32,115 nucleotides of DNA, taken from positions 1-32,115 of the forward strand of contig JAIHAN010000015.1 of assembly GCA_020054815.1 (NCBI GenBank). Reading direction: 5' to 3'. A program made the position numbers and the translations under genes. Position 1 is the first letter of the stretch, and every line of letters begins with the position of its first letter. Of the stretch, positions 8,171-15,823 are shown in pieces. Under the pieces are notes generated by a model, which did not search any database, was not told where the DNA came from, and saw only the letters and a list, made by a program, of their open reading frames with translations. Source of the DNA: Peptococcaceae bacterium. Its GTDB lineage: Bacteria; Bacillota; Peptococcia; DRI-13.

Positions 8171-8374
8171 GTGAGATTCGCTAAGATTAATGCATATTAT
8201 TACTATACCATGGAGTACTGGGAAAAGGATGGCAAGATTAAATATGCCAAGAGATTAAACAAAGACGGTTCTATCCTTGATACTCTTTATTATCAGGTAG
8301 CTGTTAGGAATACCCTTAGGTATTGTTTTCGGGATTATTTTTATTACCCGCAGTATAAAAAGATGTCTAACTAA
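8171..8374 (+). CDS. 67-codon ORF, possible detached C-terminus of the broken propeller gene
   Basis: The ORF is Tyr- and Lys-rich (EYWEKDGKIKYAKRLNKDG), with no ribosome site before its GTG. The same frame is open upstream and reads ESLTIELGNNTSVRFAK. Joined by one extra base at the end of the preceding pseudogene segment it would give KVLTIELG, natural propeller-strand sequence. It is best treated as part of the same decayed gene. An independent protein is less likely. Confidence 0.35.
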   Translation: MRFAKINAYYYYTMEYWEKDGKIKYAKRLNKDGSILDTLYYQVAVRNTLRYCFRDYFYYPQYKKMSN

Positions 8375-8405
8375 CTTATAAACATAAACATAAGGGAGGG
8401 TTAAC

Positions 8406-8693
8406 ATGTATTATAGCAAAGAAGAGCTTGAAAGGACCAGAATAGAAGGTGAAGAACGATTAAAAAAGATGAAGGAGGAAGAAAAGGGCTATAAATACGA
8501 ATCGTCAAATGGCATTAAAGTTATCTGTATTCACTGTAAACATGAGTACTTTCATAAGGGGAGTGCCCTGTTAAATACGAGAGGTCTGACATTTTTTGAT
8601 TTAGATTGGTTAAATGAAGCTGCCACTACGCTAATTTGTGGCCGTTGTGGATATATCCATTGGTTTGGGAAAGAAGTAAAGCAAATGGAATAA
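8406..8693 (+). CDS. Small zinc-ribbon protein, unknown function (95 aa)
   Basis: An intact ORF has a strong AAGGGAGGG site (8391-8399) and ATG at 8406. The N-terminus is a charged helix (residues 1-30, Glu/Lys/Arg-rich). The rest holds two Cys pairs, CIHC (about 41-44) and CGRC (about 78-81), with the second in an LICGRCGYIHWFG context, typical of a two-knuckle zinc ribbon. No membrane segment or catalytic motif is visible. It is intact while its neighbours on both sides are damaged. Nucleic-acid or protein binding is possible but unproven. Confidence 0.7.
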   Translation: MYYSKEELERTRIEGEERLKKMKEEEKGYKYESSNGIKVICIHCKHEYFHKGSALLNTRGLTFFDLDWLNEAATTLICGRCGYIHWFGKEVKQME

Positions 8694-8778
8694 ACACTTT
8701 AACATTTAAATGGCTACTTTGTATTTTCGTACGTTAGGCTTAATGTTTATTTAACCTACTCAAGCTGGGGGGAGCAGA

Positions 8779-9190
8779 ATGAAAAAAAGCTTTAATAACG
8801 GCAATGGTATTTGGCATATTATTATATCTGTTGCTTACACAAGAATTGTACATAAATGAATTTGAGTGGTTTTTTATCTTGGTTTCCAGCTTTGCCTTAT
8901 CTTATGTTGCTGGGGATGCTCTTATTAAGAGGGGGCTTAAGGTTTCATATCGGGACCTTGCGACGATAGCATTTATGATATATATTGCCCTAATACTATT
9001 CGATGTAGTGGGTGATTACTTTATTGTGACTTATAATATAAATCCGACCAATTTGGATGGGGCATTGCCGTCATTTGGGGAAGTATTCAGAGAAACCTAC
9101 GACGATTTCTTTTTCCTGAATTTAATTGCTCCCGCCCTCATGGGATGTTTAGCAGCGTTCCTTACTAAATTTAAAAGAAAAACAGTCTAA
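8779..9190 (+). pseudogene. Membrane protein gene with start out of frame at an A7 tract
   Basis: The open frame from 8804 encodes a 128-residue membrane protein with about four TM segments: near residues 1-12, 22-38, 52-68 and 106-122. The natural start appears to be the ATG at 8779, behind GGGGGGAG (8767-8774). From that ATG the frame closes after 26 codons because of seven As at 8782-8788. With six As it reads MKKALITAMVFGILLYLL directly into the long frame. So the gene is frameshifted in this sequence, translated after slippage on the A-tract, or affected by a homopolymer error. The 8804 ATG itself has no ribosome site. Family not recognised. Confidence 0.6.
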
Positions 9191-9223
9191 GAACCAGAAA
9201 AAATATACTCACAATCAAATAGT

Positions 9224-9264
9224 TAGCAGGTTCAATAGGAATGTCAATTGACCTGCTATTTTTT
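9224..9264 (+). terminator. Rho-independent terminator after the membrane protein gene
   Basis: The stem TAGCAGGTTCAAT / ATTGACCTGCTA (one unpaired base) with a loop of about ten bases is followed by TTTTTTG. Confidence 0.8.
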
Positions 9265-9357
9265 GTTGCCATTATTTTTTAAAAAATGTTTGTATACTTT
9301 TTTACTGTTCAATAATTGATAAACACCATTCTGTAAAACAGAAAAAAGGTGGTTCTA

Positions 9358-9579
9358 GTGGTAGTACAATTCCTAGAGAGTATTCAAGAGTTTAGTAGTT
9401 TGGGACTTTATCTTTCCATGTTGCTAGAAGGTTCTTCACTACCTTTTCCGGGGATGGTAGTTATATTGGCTATTGGAAACTTAATGTCTCCAGGTTTTAA
9501 TAGAAACTTTAAGGGGGAAGAACCAACCCAAAGCAACTGGTTTTATCCCAAAAACATCTTTAAAGTTGTTTATATATAA
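9358..9579 (+). pseudogene. Truncated DedA-family (SNARE-associated) membrane protein fragment
   Basis: The first 45 or so residues match the start of DedA proteins: a short amphipathic N-terminus, then LGLYLSMLLEGSSLPFPGMV and a small-residue hydrophobic stretch, including the hallmark E-G/S-S-x-P-x-P-G pattern. DedA proteins normally have about 200 residues and several more TM segments. Here the frame switches after NLMSPGFN to unrelated polar sequence and stops at 73 codons. GTG at 9358 is chosen because AAAGGTGG (9345-9352) is correctly spaced. It is probably a remnant left by a deletion or rearrangement near 9500. Confidence 0.6.
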
Positions 9580-9815
9580 AGAAAGAGAGGAACATTGTTA
9601 TTTCAACGCTTCTCTATTTTAGTACAGATAACAAAATGTGGCCTCATTGTTATTATAATATGGGCATAGCTTTTGAGATATACTCGAAGATTCTTTTTAA
9701 AGGGTACATATTGTCACCTTAGCCTGATGTTCTATGGGGTTAAGGTGATTAAATTTTGCTTTTAAAATTTTGAAATGTATAAGGAACAATTAATATTCCC
9801 AGATTTATGGTATTA

Positions 9816-9845
9816 TTGAAACGTAACTACCAATATCGATATAAT
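9816..9845 (+). promoter_or_regulatory. Distal sigma-A promoter upstream of lrgA
   Basis: TTGAAA (9816-9821), an 18-base spacer and a perfect TATAAT (9840-9845). A transcript starting here would carry a leader of about 145 bases containing the 9853-9906 hairpin. Confidence 0.5.
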
Positions 9846-9852
9846 ACATATT

Positions 9853-9906
9853 ACAGTGTCCCTGGACTCCGTCTACAAGCAAATGCTTTCCTACAGGGGA
9901 AGCTGT
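9853..9906 (+). promoter_or_regulatory. Leader hairpin between the two lrgA promoters
   Basis: ACAGTGTCCCTG (9853-9864) pairs with CAGGGGAAGCTGT (9894-9906) with minor mismatches, enclosing a loop of about 29 bases. It begins almost at the predicted transcript start of the distal promoter. It has no following T-tract and matches no riboswitch class that I recognise. Confidence 0.35.
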
Positions 9907-9935
9907 CATAATGGAATAAAAAGATGGATTTGTGA

Positions 9936-9963
9936 TTGCCGGTAAGTTAATTTCTTGTATAAA
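9936..9963 (+). promoter_or_regulatory. Proximal sigma-A promoter of lrgA
   Basis: TTGCCG (9936-9941), a 16-base spacer and TATAAA (9958-9963), ending 34 bases before the lrgA ATG. Confidence 0.45.
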
Positions 9964-9997
9964 CTACGAAATATTGTAAAGAAGGAAGCACGGATAA

Positions 9998-10390
9998 ATG
10001 AAGACATTTTATCAAGGATTGCTCTTAGCCCTCCAGATCGCTCTATTATTCTTGGTCAACCTTATAGGTGTATATATAGAACAAAAGACACACATTCCTG
10101 TACCGGGTAATGTTATAGGTATGATGTTGCTATTTTTATTACTGGAAAAAGGAATACTACCTGTTGCCTTTGTTAAGAAAGGAGCCGATTTTTTACTGAA
10201 ACATCTTACCTTTTTATTTATTCCGGTGGTTGTGGGATTTATGCCCTGGGGAAAGTTATTTCTTAACCAGGGTATACCTATTATGACAGCCATCCTTGTC
10301 AGTGTTTTTGTTGCTCTTGCCGTAACAGGGATGATAGTGGAGCATTTTGCTAAGACCAATAGAAAGAAGGAAAACGATGCTTATAATTAG
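9998..10390 (+). CDS. lrgA: CidA/LrgA family holin-like membrane protein (130 aa)
   Basis: Members of this family are small inner-membrane proteins with four TM segments, linked in staphylococci to control of murein hydrolase activity and to pyruvate or overflow metabolism in bacilli. The sequence shows hydrophobic segments at about residues 8-26, 38-52, 64-82 and 92-114. The family signature is the IPVPGNVIGMMLLFLLL region, with a charged tail at the end. GAAGGAAG precedes the ATG. Its last 14 bases overlap lrgB, so the two are translationally coupled. No lytSR-type two-component genes are in the window. Confidence 0.9.
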   Translation: MKTFYQGLLLALQIALLFLVNLIGVYIEQKTHIPVPGNVIGMMLLFLLLEKGILPVAFVKKGADFLLKHLTFLFIPVVVGFMPWGKLFLNQGIPIMTAILVSVFVALAVTGMIVEHFAKTNRKKENDAYN

Positions 10391-11051
10391 TATTCTAATA
10401 ACACTTGGAGCCTATTATATTGGTCGTCTTGTTTTTAATTATGTAAGACATCCGGCGGCTAACCCCGTTATTGTTGGCGGCACTTTAGTTATCTTATTTC
10501 TAGTGTATTCCGGTCAGGGTTATACCAGTTATGAAGATGCCAAGAATGTGATAACCGGTTTTTTAGGTCCTGCAACTGTAGCTTTAGCCGTACCGCTCTA
10601 TCAGAATAAAAAACTCCTGGTAAGGTATTTCAGAATCATTATGCTATCTGTTTTCCTTGGGACCTTAACCACTACAGTGGCAGTTGTTTGGGTAGCCCAG
10701 CTTGTTGGTCTGGAACACTTTATAGTAGTTTCCCTGGCGCCAAAGTCGGTTACAGCTCCTATCGCTATAGAAGTGGCCAGGATGGTGGGAGGAGACCCGG
10801 CTTTGGCCGCGGCCTTTGTTGTAGGTACGGGTACATCAGGGGCGGTTTTAGGACCAATGATACTAACCTGGTTAGGTGTCAAATTACCATTAGCCAGGGG
10901 TTTAGCCTTGGGAACTGCGGCCCACGGTCAAGGAACAGCCATGGCTTTAGAAGAAGGCGAACTCCAAGGGGCCATGGGTGGTTTAGCTATGGGTTTGGCG
11001 GGTATCATGACGGCTCTCATTTTACCCTGGCTTTTACCATTATTGTTATAG
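10377..11051 (+). CDS. lrgB: LrgB family membrane protein (224 aa)
   Basis: This is the partner of LrgA: a polytopic protein with six or more TM segments. Family features include VPLYQNKKLL, the SLAPKSVTAPIAIEVA segment and a Gly-rich HGQGTAMALEEGELQGAM stretch. The ATG at 10377 is preferred because AGAAGGA (10364-10370) is correctly placed. An upstream in-frame TTG at 10347 lacks such a site and would deepen the overlap with lrgA. Adjacent lrgA-lrgB is the usual arrangement, and homologues act together in export or control of wall hydrolases or small acids. Confidence 0.92.
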   Translation: MLIISILITLGAYYIGRLVFNYVRHPAANPVIVGGTLVILFLVYSGQGYTSYEDAKNVITGFLGPATVALAVPLYQNKKLLVRYFRIIMLSVFLGTLTTTVAVVWVAQLVGLEHFIVVSLAPKSVTAPIAIEVARMVGGDPALAAAFVVGTGTSGAVLGPMILTWLGVKLPLARGLALGTAAHGQGTAMALEEGELQGAMGGLAMGLAGIMTALILPWLLPLLL

Positions 11052-11085
11052 TTTTATCTAAACTTTGTCAAAGAAGGAGATAGAG

Positions 11086-12063
11086 ATGCAAAAATATATT
11101 GGTATGCTTGCTCTCACGGGTGCCGCCAGTATCTGGGGCGGCATGTATGTGGTCAGCAAATATGTACTGGATTTTGTACCGCCATTTACGCTTTTGTGGC
11201 TGAGATATGTGGTTGGTTTTATTGTCCTGGTCGGAACCATGATTTATCGTAAAACACCTCCCGCAGCTAAAGAAAAACTGCCCAGTCTGCTTTGGCTGGG
11301 GTTTATCGGGTATTTTGTTTCCGTGGGTGCCCAGTTTTTAGGAACCTGGTTGTCTTCTGCCCATATGGGTTCTTTGCTCACGTCTGCAGCGCCGGCCTTT
11401 ATTGTTATCCTTGCCTGGCCCATATTGGGGGAACGGATTGATTTAGGCAAGATAATTTCCCTGGTTATTGCTACTTTAGGTGTCATCGTGGTGGTGGGAT
11501 TCGAGGGAGACAAGGGTAATAGCCTGGGTAATGCCTTTTTGATCTTTGCTGCTCTCACCTGGGCTCTCCTTTCCGTCTATGCCAAGAAGTCAGCCCAGGA
11601 GCTGCCGGTTCTAACCATAACCACCTACGCCATCTTTTTTGCCATTCTTTTTACTACTCCCGTCATGATCTGGGAAAGTCTAAGTAAAGGCTTTAACTTT
11701 AAAATTATCCTTAATCCTGTACTTAGCTCAGGTGTTCTTTATTTAGGGATTGTTTCAACCGCTATCGCCTTTTTCCTCTGGAACAAAGGTATGGAACTAA
11801 TGGAAGCGGGGATAGGGGCCTTGTTTTTCTTTTTCCAGCCTGTGGTTGGCAGTTTTTTGGGGTGGTTGATTCTCAAAGAAAGCTTAACCTGGAACTTTTT
11901 CCTGGGAGGCCTGCTGATATTGCTGGGAGTGGCTATGGTATCACTTCGTGAGCGTAGGGATTCACGACGAGAGAATAACTGTATAAAAAAACCTCAACTG
12001 GTTCACAGTAGTACAGAGGCGACTACGGAAGGGGGAAAGGTAATTGCAGGAAAAAACGCTTAA
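11086..12063 (+). CDS. EamA/DMT-family transporter (325 aa)
   Basis: A drug/metabolite superfamily exporter-type permease: two tandem EamA repeats, about ten TM segments spread over residues 1-295, then a polar basic C-terminal tail of about 35 residues. Recognisable features include GAASIWGGMYVVSKY in repeat 1 and LGIVSTAIAFFLWNKG in repeat 2. The ATG at 11086 is supported by AAGGAG (11074-11079). A longer in-frame start at 11065 would include that site. It lies 34 bases after lrgB and overlaps the next gene by 20 bases, so it is probably in the same operon. The substrate cannot be predicted. Confidence 0.9.
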   Translation: MQKYIGMLALTGAASIWGGMYVVSKYVLDFVPPFTLLWLRYVVGFIVLVGTMIYRKTPPAAKEKLPSLLWLGFIGYFVSVGAQFLGTWLSSAHMGSLLTSAAPAFIVILAWPILGERIDLGKIISLVIATLGVIVVVGFEGDKGNSLGNAFLIFAALTWALLSVYAKKSAQELPVLTITTYAIFFAILFTTPVMIWESLSKGFNFKIILNPVLSSGVLYLGIVSTAIAFFLWNKGMELMEAGIGALFFFFQPVVGSFLGWLILKESLTWNFFLGGLLILLGVAMVSLRERRDSRRENNCIKKPQLVHSSTEATTEGGKVIAGKNA

Positions 12064-12640
12064 CCTGGGTGGTAGAAAAGTTTTTTACCGGGAGATAGAG
12101 GGGACGAAAACCCCTGTCCTTTTTCTACATGGTAAACGGTTTACCTCCCAGGACTGGTTAGGGCAGAAGGTAATTGACAAACTTGCCGCTCTGGGTCACC
12201 GGGTTATAGCCCTGGACCTTCCGGGATACGGTCAATCCGATGAACTGAATGGACTCTCATTTTCCGACTTTTTTACAGAAGTGGAGACAAAACTCAACCT
12301 GGACAACTTCTATCTAGTGGGGCCTTCCTTTGGGGGTAAGATTGCCCTGGAGAGGGCTATTAAGGGTGATCATAAACTGTCGGGGTTGGTTGTTATTGCA
12401 CCGGCTGAAGTGGACAATTATCTCCATGTTATACATAAGGTGCATATTCCCGTATTAATCGTCTGGGGTGAGGAGGATAAGGTTGTACCTGTTGAGTATG
12501 CGAGTCGCCTTGCAGCAGTTTTACCCCAGCGTGAAGTTCATATCATAAGGAGCAGGGGTCATACCTGTTATTTTGAGGAACCCGAGTTATTTGCCGATAT
12601 TGTAATCAATTTTCTCCATAAAAATATGCAGAACAAATGA
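12044..12640 (+). CDS. Alpha/beta hydrolase (198 aa)
   Basis: A compact cytosolic alpha/beta-hydrolase-fold protein. The oxyanion HG motif (LFLHGKRF) is near residues 27-33. The nucleophile elbow GPSFGG puts Ser95 in place, Asp145 follows in GEEDKVVP, and His173 sits in RGHTCYF, giving a complete Ser-Asp-His triad. The cap is minimal, and this short form resembles small esterase-like members. The start is TTG at 12044 with GGGGGAAAGG upstream, overlapping the transporter gene by 20 bases, which implies coupled translation. A terminator follows. Its substrate is unknown, and a link with the co-transcribed exporter is only suggested by position. Confidence 0.88.
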   Translation: MQEKTLNLGGRKVFYREIEGTKTPVLFLHGKRFTSQDWLGQKVIDKLAALGHRVIALDLPGYGQSDELNGLSFSDFFTEVETKLNLDNFYLVGPSFGGKIALERAIKGDHKLSGLVVIAPAEVDNYLHVIHKVHIPVLIVWGEEDKVVPVEYASRLAAVLPQREVHIIRSRGHTCYFEEPELFADIVINFLHKNMQNK

Positions 12641-12668
12641 AGGGTTTGGAGTCAGTAAAAGGTAGAAA

Positions 12669-12708
12669 AAATCTCGTGTGTTAAAGGACACGAGATTTCC
12701 TGTTTTTA
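12669..12708 (+). terminator. Rho-independent terminator ending the lrgAB-DMT-hydrolase unit
   Basis: A perfect eleven-pair stem (AAATCTCGTGT / ACACGAGATTT) with an eight-base loop, then CCTGTTTTTATATT. Confidence 0.88.
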
Positions 12709-12801
12709 TATTAAATAACTTTATCCCGACAGCTTGCAGGAAAATACCGGACCATGGCGAAAACTGGTAATTGTTACATATATTTGTCGAGGTGTTAAGT
12801 C

Positions 12802-13389
12802 ATGTTGGATAGTCTTTCTAAAAAAGCCCAGGTACTAATCTTACTGGCTCTTGGGGTGATGATTTTCTTTGCCGGCGTAAAATATCAGGAAAACCGCCTG
12901 ACTTCAGTGATGATGGAGAAATCAGCGCTGCAGGTGGAACAAAAGTCTGTCGTACAGGCTCCTAAAACCTTAACGGTGCATGTGGTAGGGGCTGTAGCCA
13001 AGCCCGGGGTCTACACCCTGGAGGAAGGAAAACGGATTCATGACCTTATCCAGTTGGCCTCTCTTTTACCGGAGGCTGATACTACTTTAATAAATTTAGC
13101 AGCGCCGCTCCAGGACGGTAAGCAGGTATATGTGCCCTTTAAAGGAGAAGCAACCGCCGGCGGCACACCTCAAAAAACAGGTGCCCCGGGTGACGGCCTC
13201 ATCAATATTAATACAGCAGGGATAAAGGAACTGGATTCCTTACCGGGCATTGGCCCTGCCTTGGCCCAGCGCATTATCGACTACCGCGAGAATCACGGTA
13301 ATTTTGCTGCGGTGGAAGATATTACCAAGGTATCCGGCATTGGCCCCTCTACACTGCAAAAATTCAAACACCTCATTACGGTAAAATAA
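12802..13389 (+). CDS. comEA: ComEA competence DNA receptor (195 aa)
   Basis: A membrane-anchored protein that binds double-stranded DNA outside the cell and delivers it to the ComEC channel. There is one N-terminal TM anchor (about residues 9-27), then a SLBB-type beta domain (about 56-115, VHVVGAVAKPGVYTL), a Gly/Pro linker, and a tandem helix-hairpin-helix DNA-binding domain (about 132-195) with ININTAGIKELDSLPGIGP and a second VSGIGPSTL hairpin. GAGGTG (12789-12794) supports the ATG. comEC begins three bases after its stop. comEB, found between them in Bacillus subtilis, is absent, as in many clostridia. Confidence 0.95.
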   Translation: MLDSLSKKAQVLILLALGVMIFFAGVKYQENRLTSVMMEKSALQVEQKSVVQAPKTLTVHVVGAVAKPGVYTLEEGKRIHDLIQLASLLPEADTTLINLAAPLQDGKQVYVPFKGEATAGGTPQKTGAPGDGLININTAGIKELDSLPGIGPALAQRIIDYRENHGNFAAVEDITKVSGIGPSTLQKFKHLITVK

Positions 13390-13392
13390 GCT

Positions 13393-15729
13393 ATGACTGG
13401 CAGCAGTTTGCACATAAGACAGCGTCCCCTCCTTGCACTGACGTGTTTTTACGGCCTGGGGATCATCTTTGGCTTTTACTTTAAAGGAAGTTTGTGGTGG
13501 CTAATCTTAGGCGGGTTAACCTTTCTGGTAAATGTCGTCTACTTTATTAGGAAAGGAAAGCTCCAAAGCACTCTTTTTCTTTTGTGTTTCGTTTTTTTCG
13601 GGGCACTATGGTATAACCTTCATTGTCTGCCTCCCGATTCTTACCGGCATTGGCTTGATGAAGTTGTAGAGGGCCAGGGAACGGTGATTTCTTATCCGAG
13701 GCCCGGAGCCGCAGGTCTCTCTTTCGTGGTGGACCTCCACAGGTTATCCCGGGGTGAGCAGGAACTGCCCGGGGGGATCAGTGTTTTACTCAGGACAAAG
13801 GGAGAAGCTCAGGTTCTACCCGGTACAGTGGTGGCTGTTCGTGGAAAACTTTCTTTACCCCGCCAGGCCCGTAATCCCGGTGAATTCGATTACCGTCAAT
13901 ACCTGGCCAACGGCCAGATCTTTTACCAGCTGACTACCCAAGATAACGGTTTAACGGTAATCAGTGAAGGTCAGGGAATAAGGACTTGGCTGGCCCGGGA
14001 GCGGGAGAAAATTGCTTCTCATTTGGCCCAAATCATTCCTCGAAAAGAGCGGGGACTTCTATTAGGGGTATTATTTGGTGATAAAAGCGGCATCCCCGAC
14101 ACAGATTATGAGGCTTATCAAAGGGCAGGCGTGGTCCACCTCTTTGCCGTGTCGGGCCTGCATGTGGGGTTTGTTTTGGGCCTGGTCTGGGCCTTGCTCT
14201 CCTTTTGGGAGGTACGGCCCCTTTTTCGCCTGCTGCTAGGGGCAGGATGTTTAACCGTTTATTTTTTCCTGGTAGGCTGGACAGCCTCCATCGTGAGGGC
14301 CATCATCATGGCCCTGGTTGGCTTAGTGGCTTTGACAATGGGCAAGAAACAGGATCTTTATACTACCTTAGCCCTGGCTGCCCTGATTATTCTGATGATA
14401 AACCCGGGGGAACTGTTGCAGACGGGTTTTCAACTCTCCTTTGTAACGACGGCAGGCCTCATCTACATGACTCCCTGGCTGGAGAATTTGGGACTGGGAA
14501 AAATCCTGGCCCCTGCAGTAGCAGCCCAATTGGCAGGTATCCCCTTGGGGGCATATTATTTTAACCAGATATCCCTGGTGGCTCCCTTTCTGAATATTAT
14601 TGCCGTAGGTGCCAGCGGGATCATTGTAGGTCTGGCCATGATAGGAAGTATCCTCTACTTTGTCTGGCCTCCTTTAGGGGATCCCTTTTTCTTAGGGGCC
14701 GGCGGCCTGCTCTATGCTCTAAGTGAATTCATTCTCTGGTGGGGCCGGCAGGAATGGACGGGTCTTATTGTACCTACTCCTCCCCTTGCACTCATTGTTA
14801 TTCTTTATGCCTTCCTTTTCCTTGCTCCTCATCTGTATAACTTCATCCCTTACTGGCGGAGCTTTTTGCGGCCAGTTTACCGGCAAAGAATCCTTACTGC
14901 TTTTATCATTATAGGCATGACCTGTTTCCTGTGGCCCCATATGGGCAAAACCCAGGTAGTTTTTTTGGATGTGGGGCAGGGGGACAGCATCTTTATTAAA
15001 ACACCCGGTGGTAAAACCATTCTGCTGGATGGCGGCGGAACTCCCGGTTCTGATTACTCCATCGGTAAGCAGGTTTTAAAACCTTTTTTAAGAAGGCAGG
15101 GGTTACGGAAGATTGACCTGGTCATCATGTCCCATTCCGATACCGACCACAGCGAAGGGCTCCTGGAGGTTATACCCTATTTTACTGTGGGCCAAATTAT
15201 CGTACCGCCCCTGGAGCAGGGGGACAAAGTGGAGGAGGCCCTTCTTCAAGTGGCCAGGAAACGTAATATTCCCTTAAATTCTGTCACAGCCGGTCAGTAT
15301 ATACAGGTTGATGACCAGGTGCGTTTAGAAGTGTTACATCCTGATGGAGAAAGGATATGGCACGGGAACAATAAATCCCTGGTTTTAAAGTTGATTTATC
15401 AAGAAGCGGAGTGGCTCTTAACCGGGGACATAGAAAATGAAGCCATAGCTTATCTCCTGGACCAAAAAGAGGACTTGCGGGCTGATATTCTGAAACTCCC
15501 CCATCATGGGAGTATTTCTTCATACAGTGAAGAATTCTATCGCCAGGTAGGACCCTGGGCGGTGATTGTCTCAGCAGGCATCAATAAGTTTAACCATCCC
15601 CACCCCAGGGTGAGGGGCTATTTTTCAGAACGGGGAATCCCTTTTTACCTCACCAGGGATAACGGTGCTATCATTACCTGGAGTAAGGGAAGGAAGATAG
15701 AGGTAAGGCCTTTTATACCCTGCCTCTAA
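13393..15729 (+). CDS. comEC: ComEC/Rec2 DNA internalization channel protein (778 aa)
   Basis: This polytopic membrane protein carries single-stranded DNA into the cytoplasm during transformation. The N-terminal part has two to three TM segments and a DUF4131 OB-like domain (to about residue 190). The multi-TM Competence domain (about 220-490) carries the VHLFAVSGLHVGFVLGL motif. The C-terminal metallo-beta-lactamase-like domain (about 515-770) includes DVGQGDSIFI and the metal motif HSDTDH at 581-586, followed by LPHHGS. The length is full for the family and no damage is visible. The ATG at 13393 has only a weak ribosome site and directly follows comEA, suggesting translational coupling. Confidence 0.96.
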   Translation: MTGSSLHIRQRPLLALTCFYGLGIIFGFYFKGSLWWLILGGLTFLVNVVYFIRKGKLQSTLFLLCFVFFGALWYNLHCLPPDSYRHWLDEVVEGQGTVISYPRPGAAGLSFVVDLHRLSRGEQELPGGISVLLRTKGEAQVLPGTVVAVRGKLSLPRQARNPGEFDYRQYLANGQIFYQLTTQDNGLTVISEGQGIRTWLAREREKIASHLAQIIPRKERGLLLGVLFGDKSGIPDTDYEAYQRAGVVHLFAVSGLHVGFVLGLVWALLSFWEVRPLFRLLLGAGCLTVYFFLVGWTASIVRAIIMALVGLVALTMGKKQDLYTTLALAALIILMINPGELLQTGFQLSFVTTAGLIYMTPWLENLGLGKILAPAVAAQLAGIPLGAYYFNQISLVAPFLNIIAVGASGIIVGLAMIGSILYFVWPPLGDPFFLGAGGLLYALSEFILWWGRQEWTGLIVPTPPLALIVILYAFLFLAPHLYNFIPYWRSFLRPVYRQRILTAFIIIGMTCFLWPHMGKTQVVFLDVGQGDSIFIKTPGGKTILLDGGGTPGSDYSIGKQVLKPFLRRQGLRKIDLVIMSHSDTDHSEGLLEVIPYFTVGQIIVPPLEQGDKVEEALLQVARKRNIPLNSVTAGQYIQVDDQVRLEVLHPDGERIWHGNNKSLVLKLIYQEAEWLLTGDIENEAIAYLLDQKEDLRADILKLPHHGSISSYSEEFYRQVGPWAVIVSAGINKFNHPHPRVRGYFSERGIPFYLTRDNGAIITWSKGRKIEVRPFIPCL

Positions 15730-15779
15730 TGCTGGCTGGCATTTCCTTTTTCTATCTAGTCGGTTAAAGTGACAACTTG

Positions 15780-15788
15780 TGGTATAAT
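15780..15788 (+). promoter_or_regulatory. Extended -10 promoter of the D,D-carboxypeptidase gene
   Basis: TGGTATAAT combines an extended TGN with a perfect -10 hexamer, 35 bases before the ATG at 15824. No good -35 is present at 16-18 bases. Confidence 0.5.
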
Positions 15789-15823
15789 AGGGAAAGCACT
15801 ATTTAAGAAAAGGTGGTTACATA

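Larger units (their letters stand above)
9580..9935 (+). other. Gene-free region upstream of lrgAB with hairpins and a distal promoter
   Basis: No ORF is supportable. A perfect eight-pair hairpin (TCACCTTA / TAAGGTGA, arms 9714-9721 and 9741-9748) is followed by an AT-rich tail and may be an orphan terminator. A sigma-A promoter (9816-9845) and a leader hairpin (9853-9906) lie further on. Confidence 0.5.

Noticed and set aside
10688-11083. 131-codon plus-strand ORF overlapping lrgB
   Set aside because: Shifted frame of lrgB, with Gly/Arg-rich nonsense sequence and no ribosome site.
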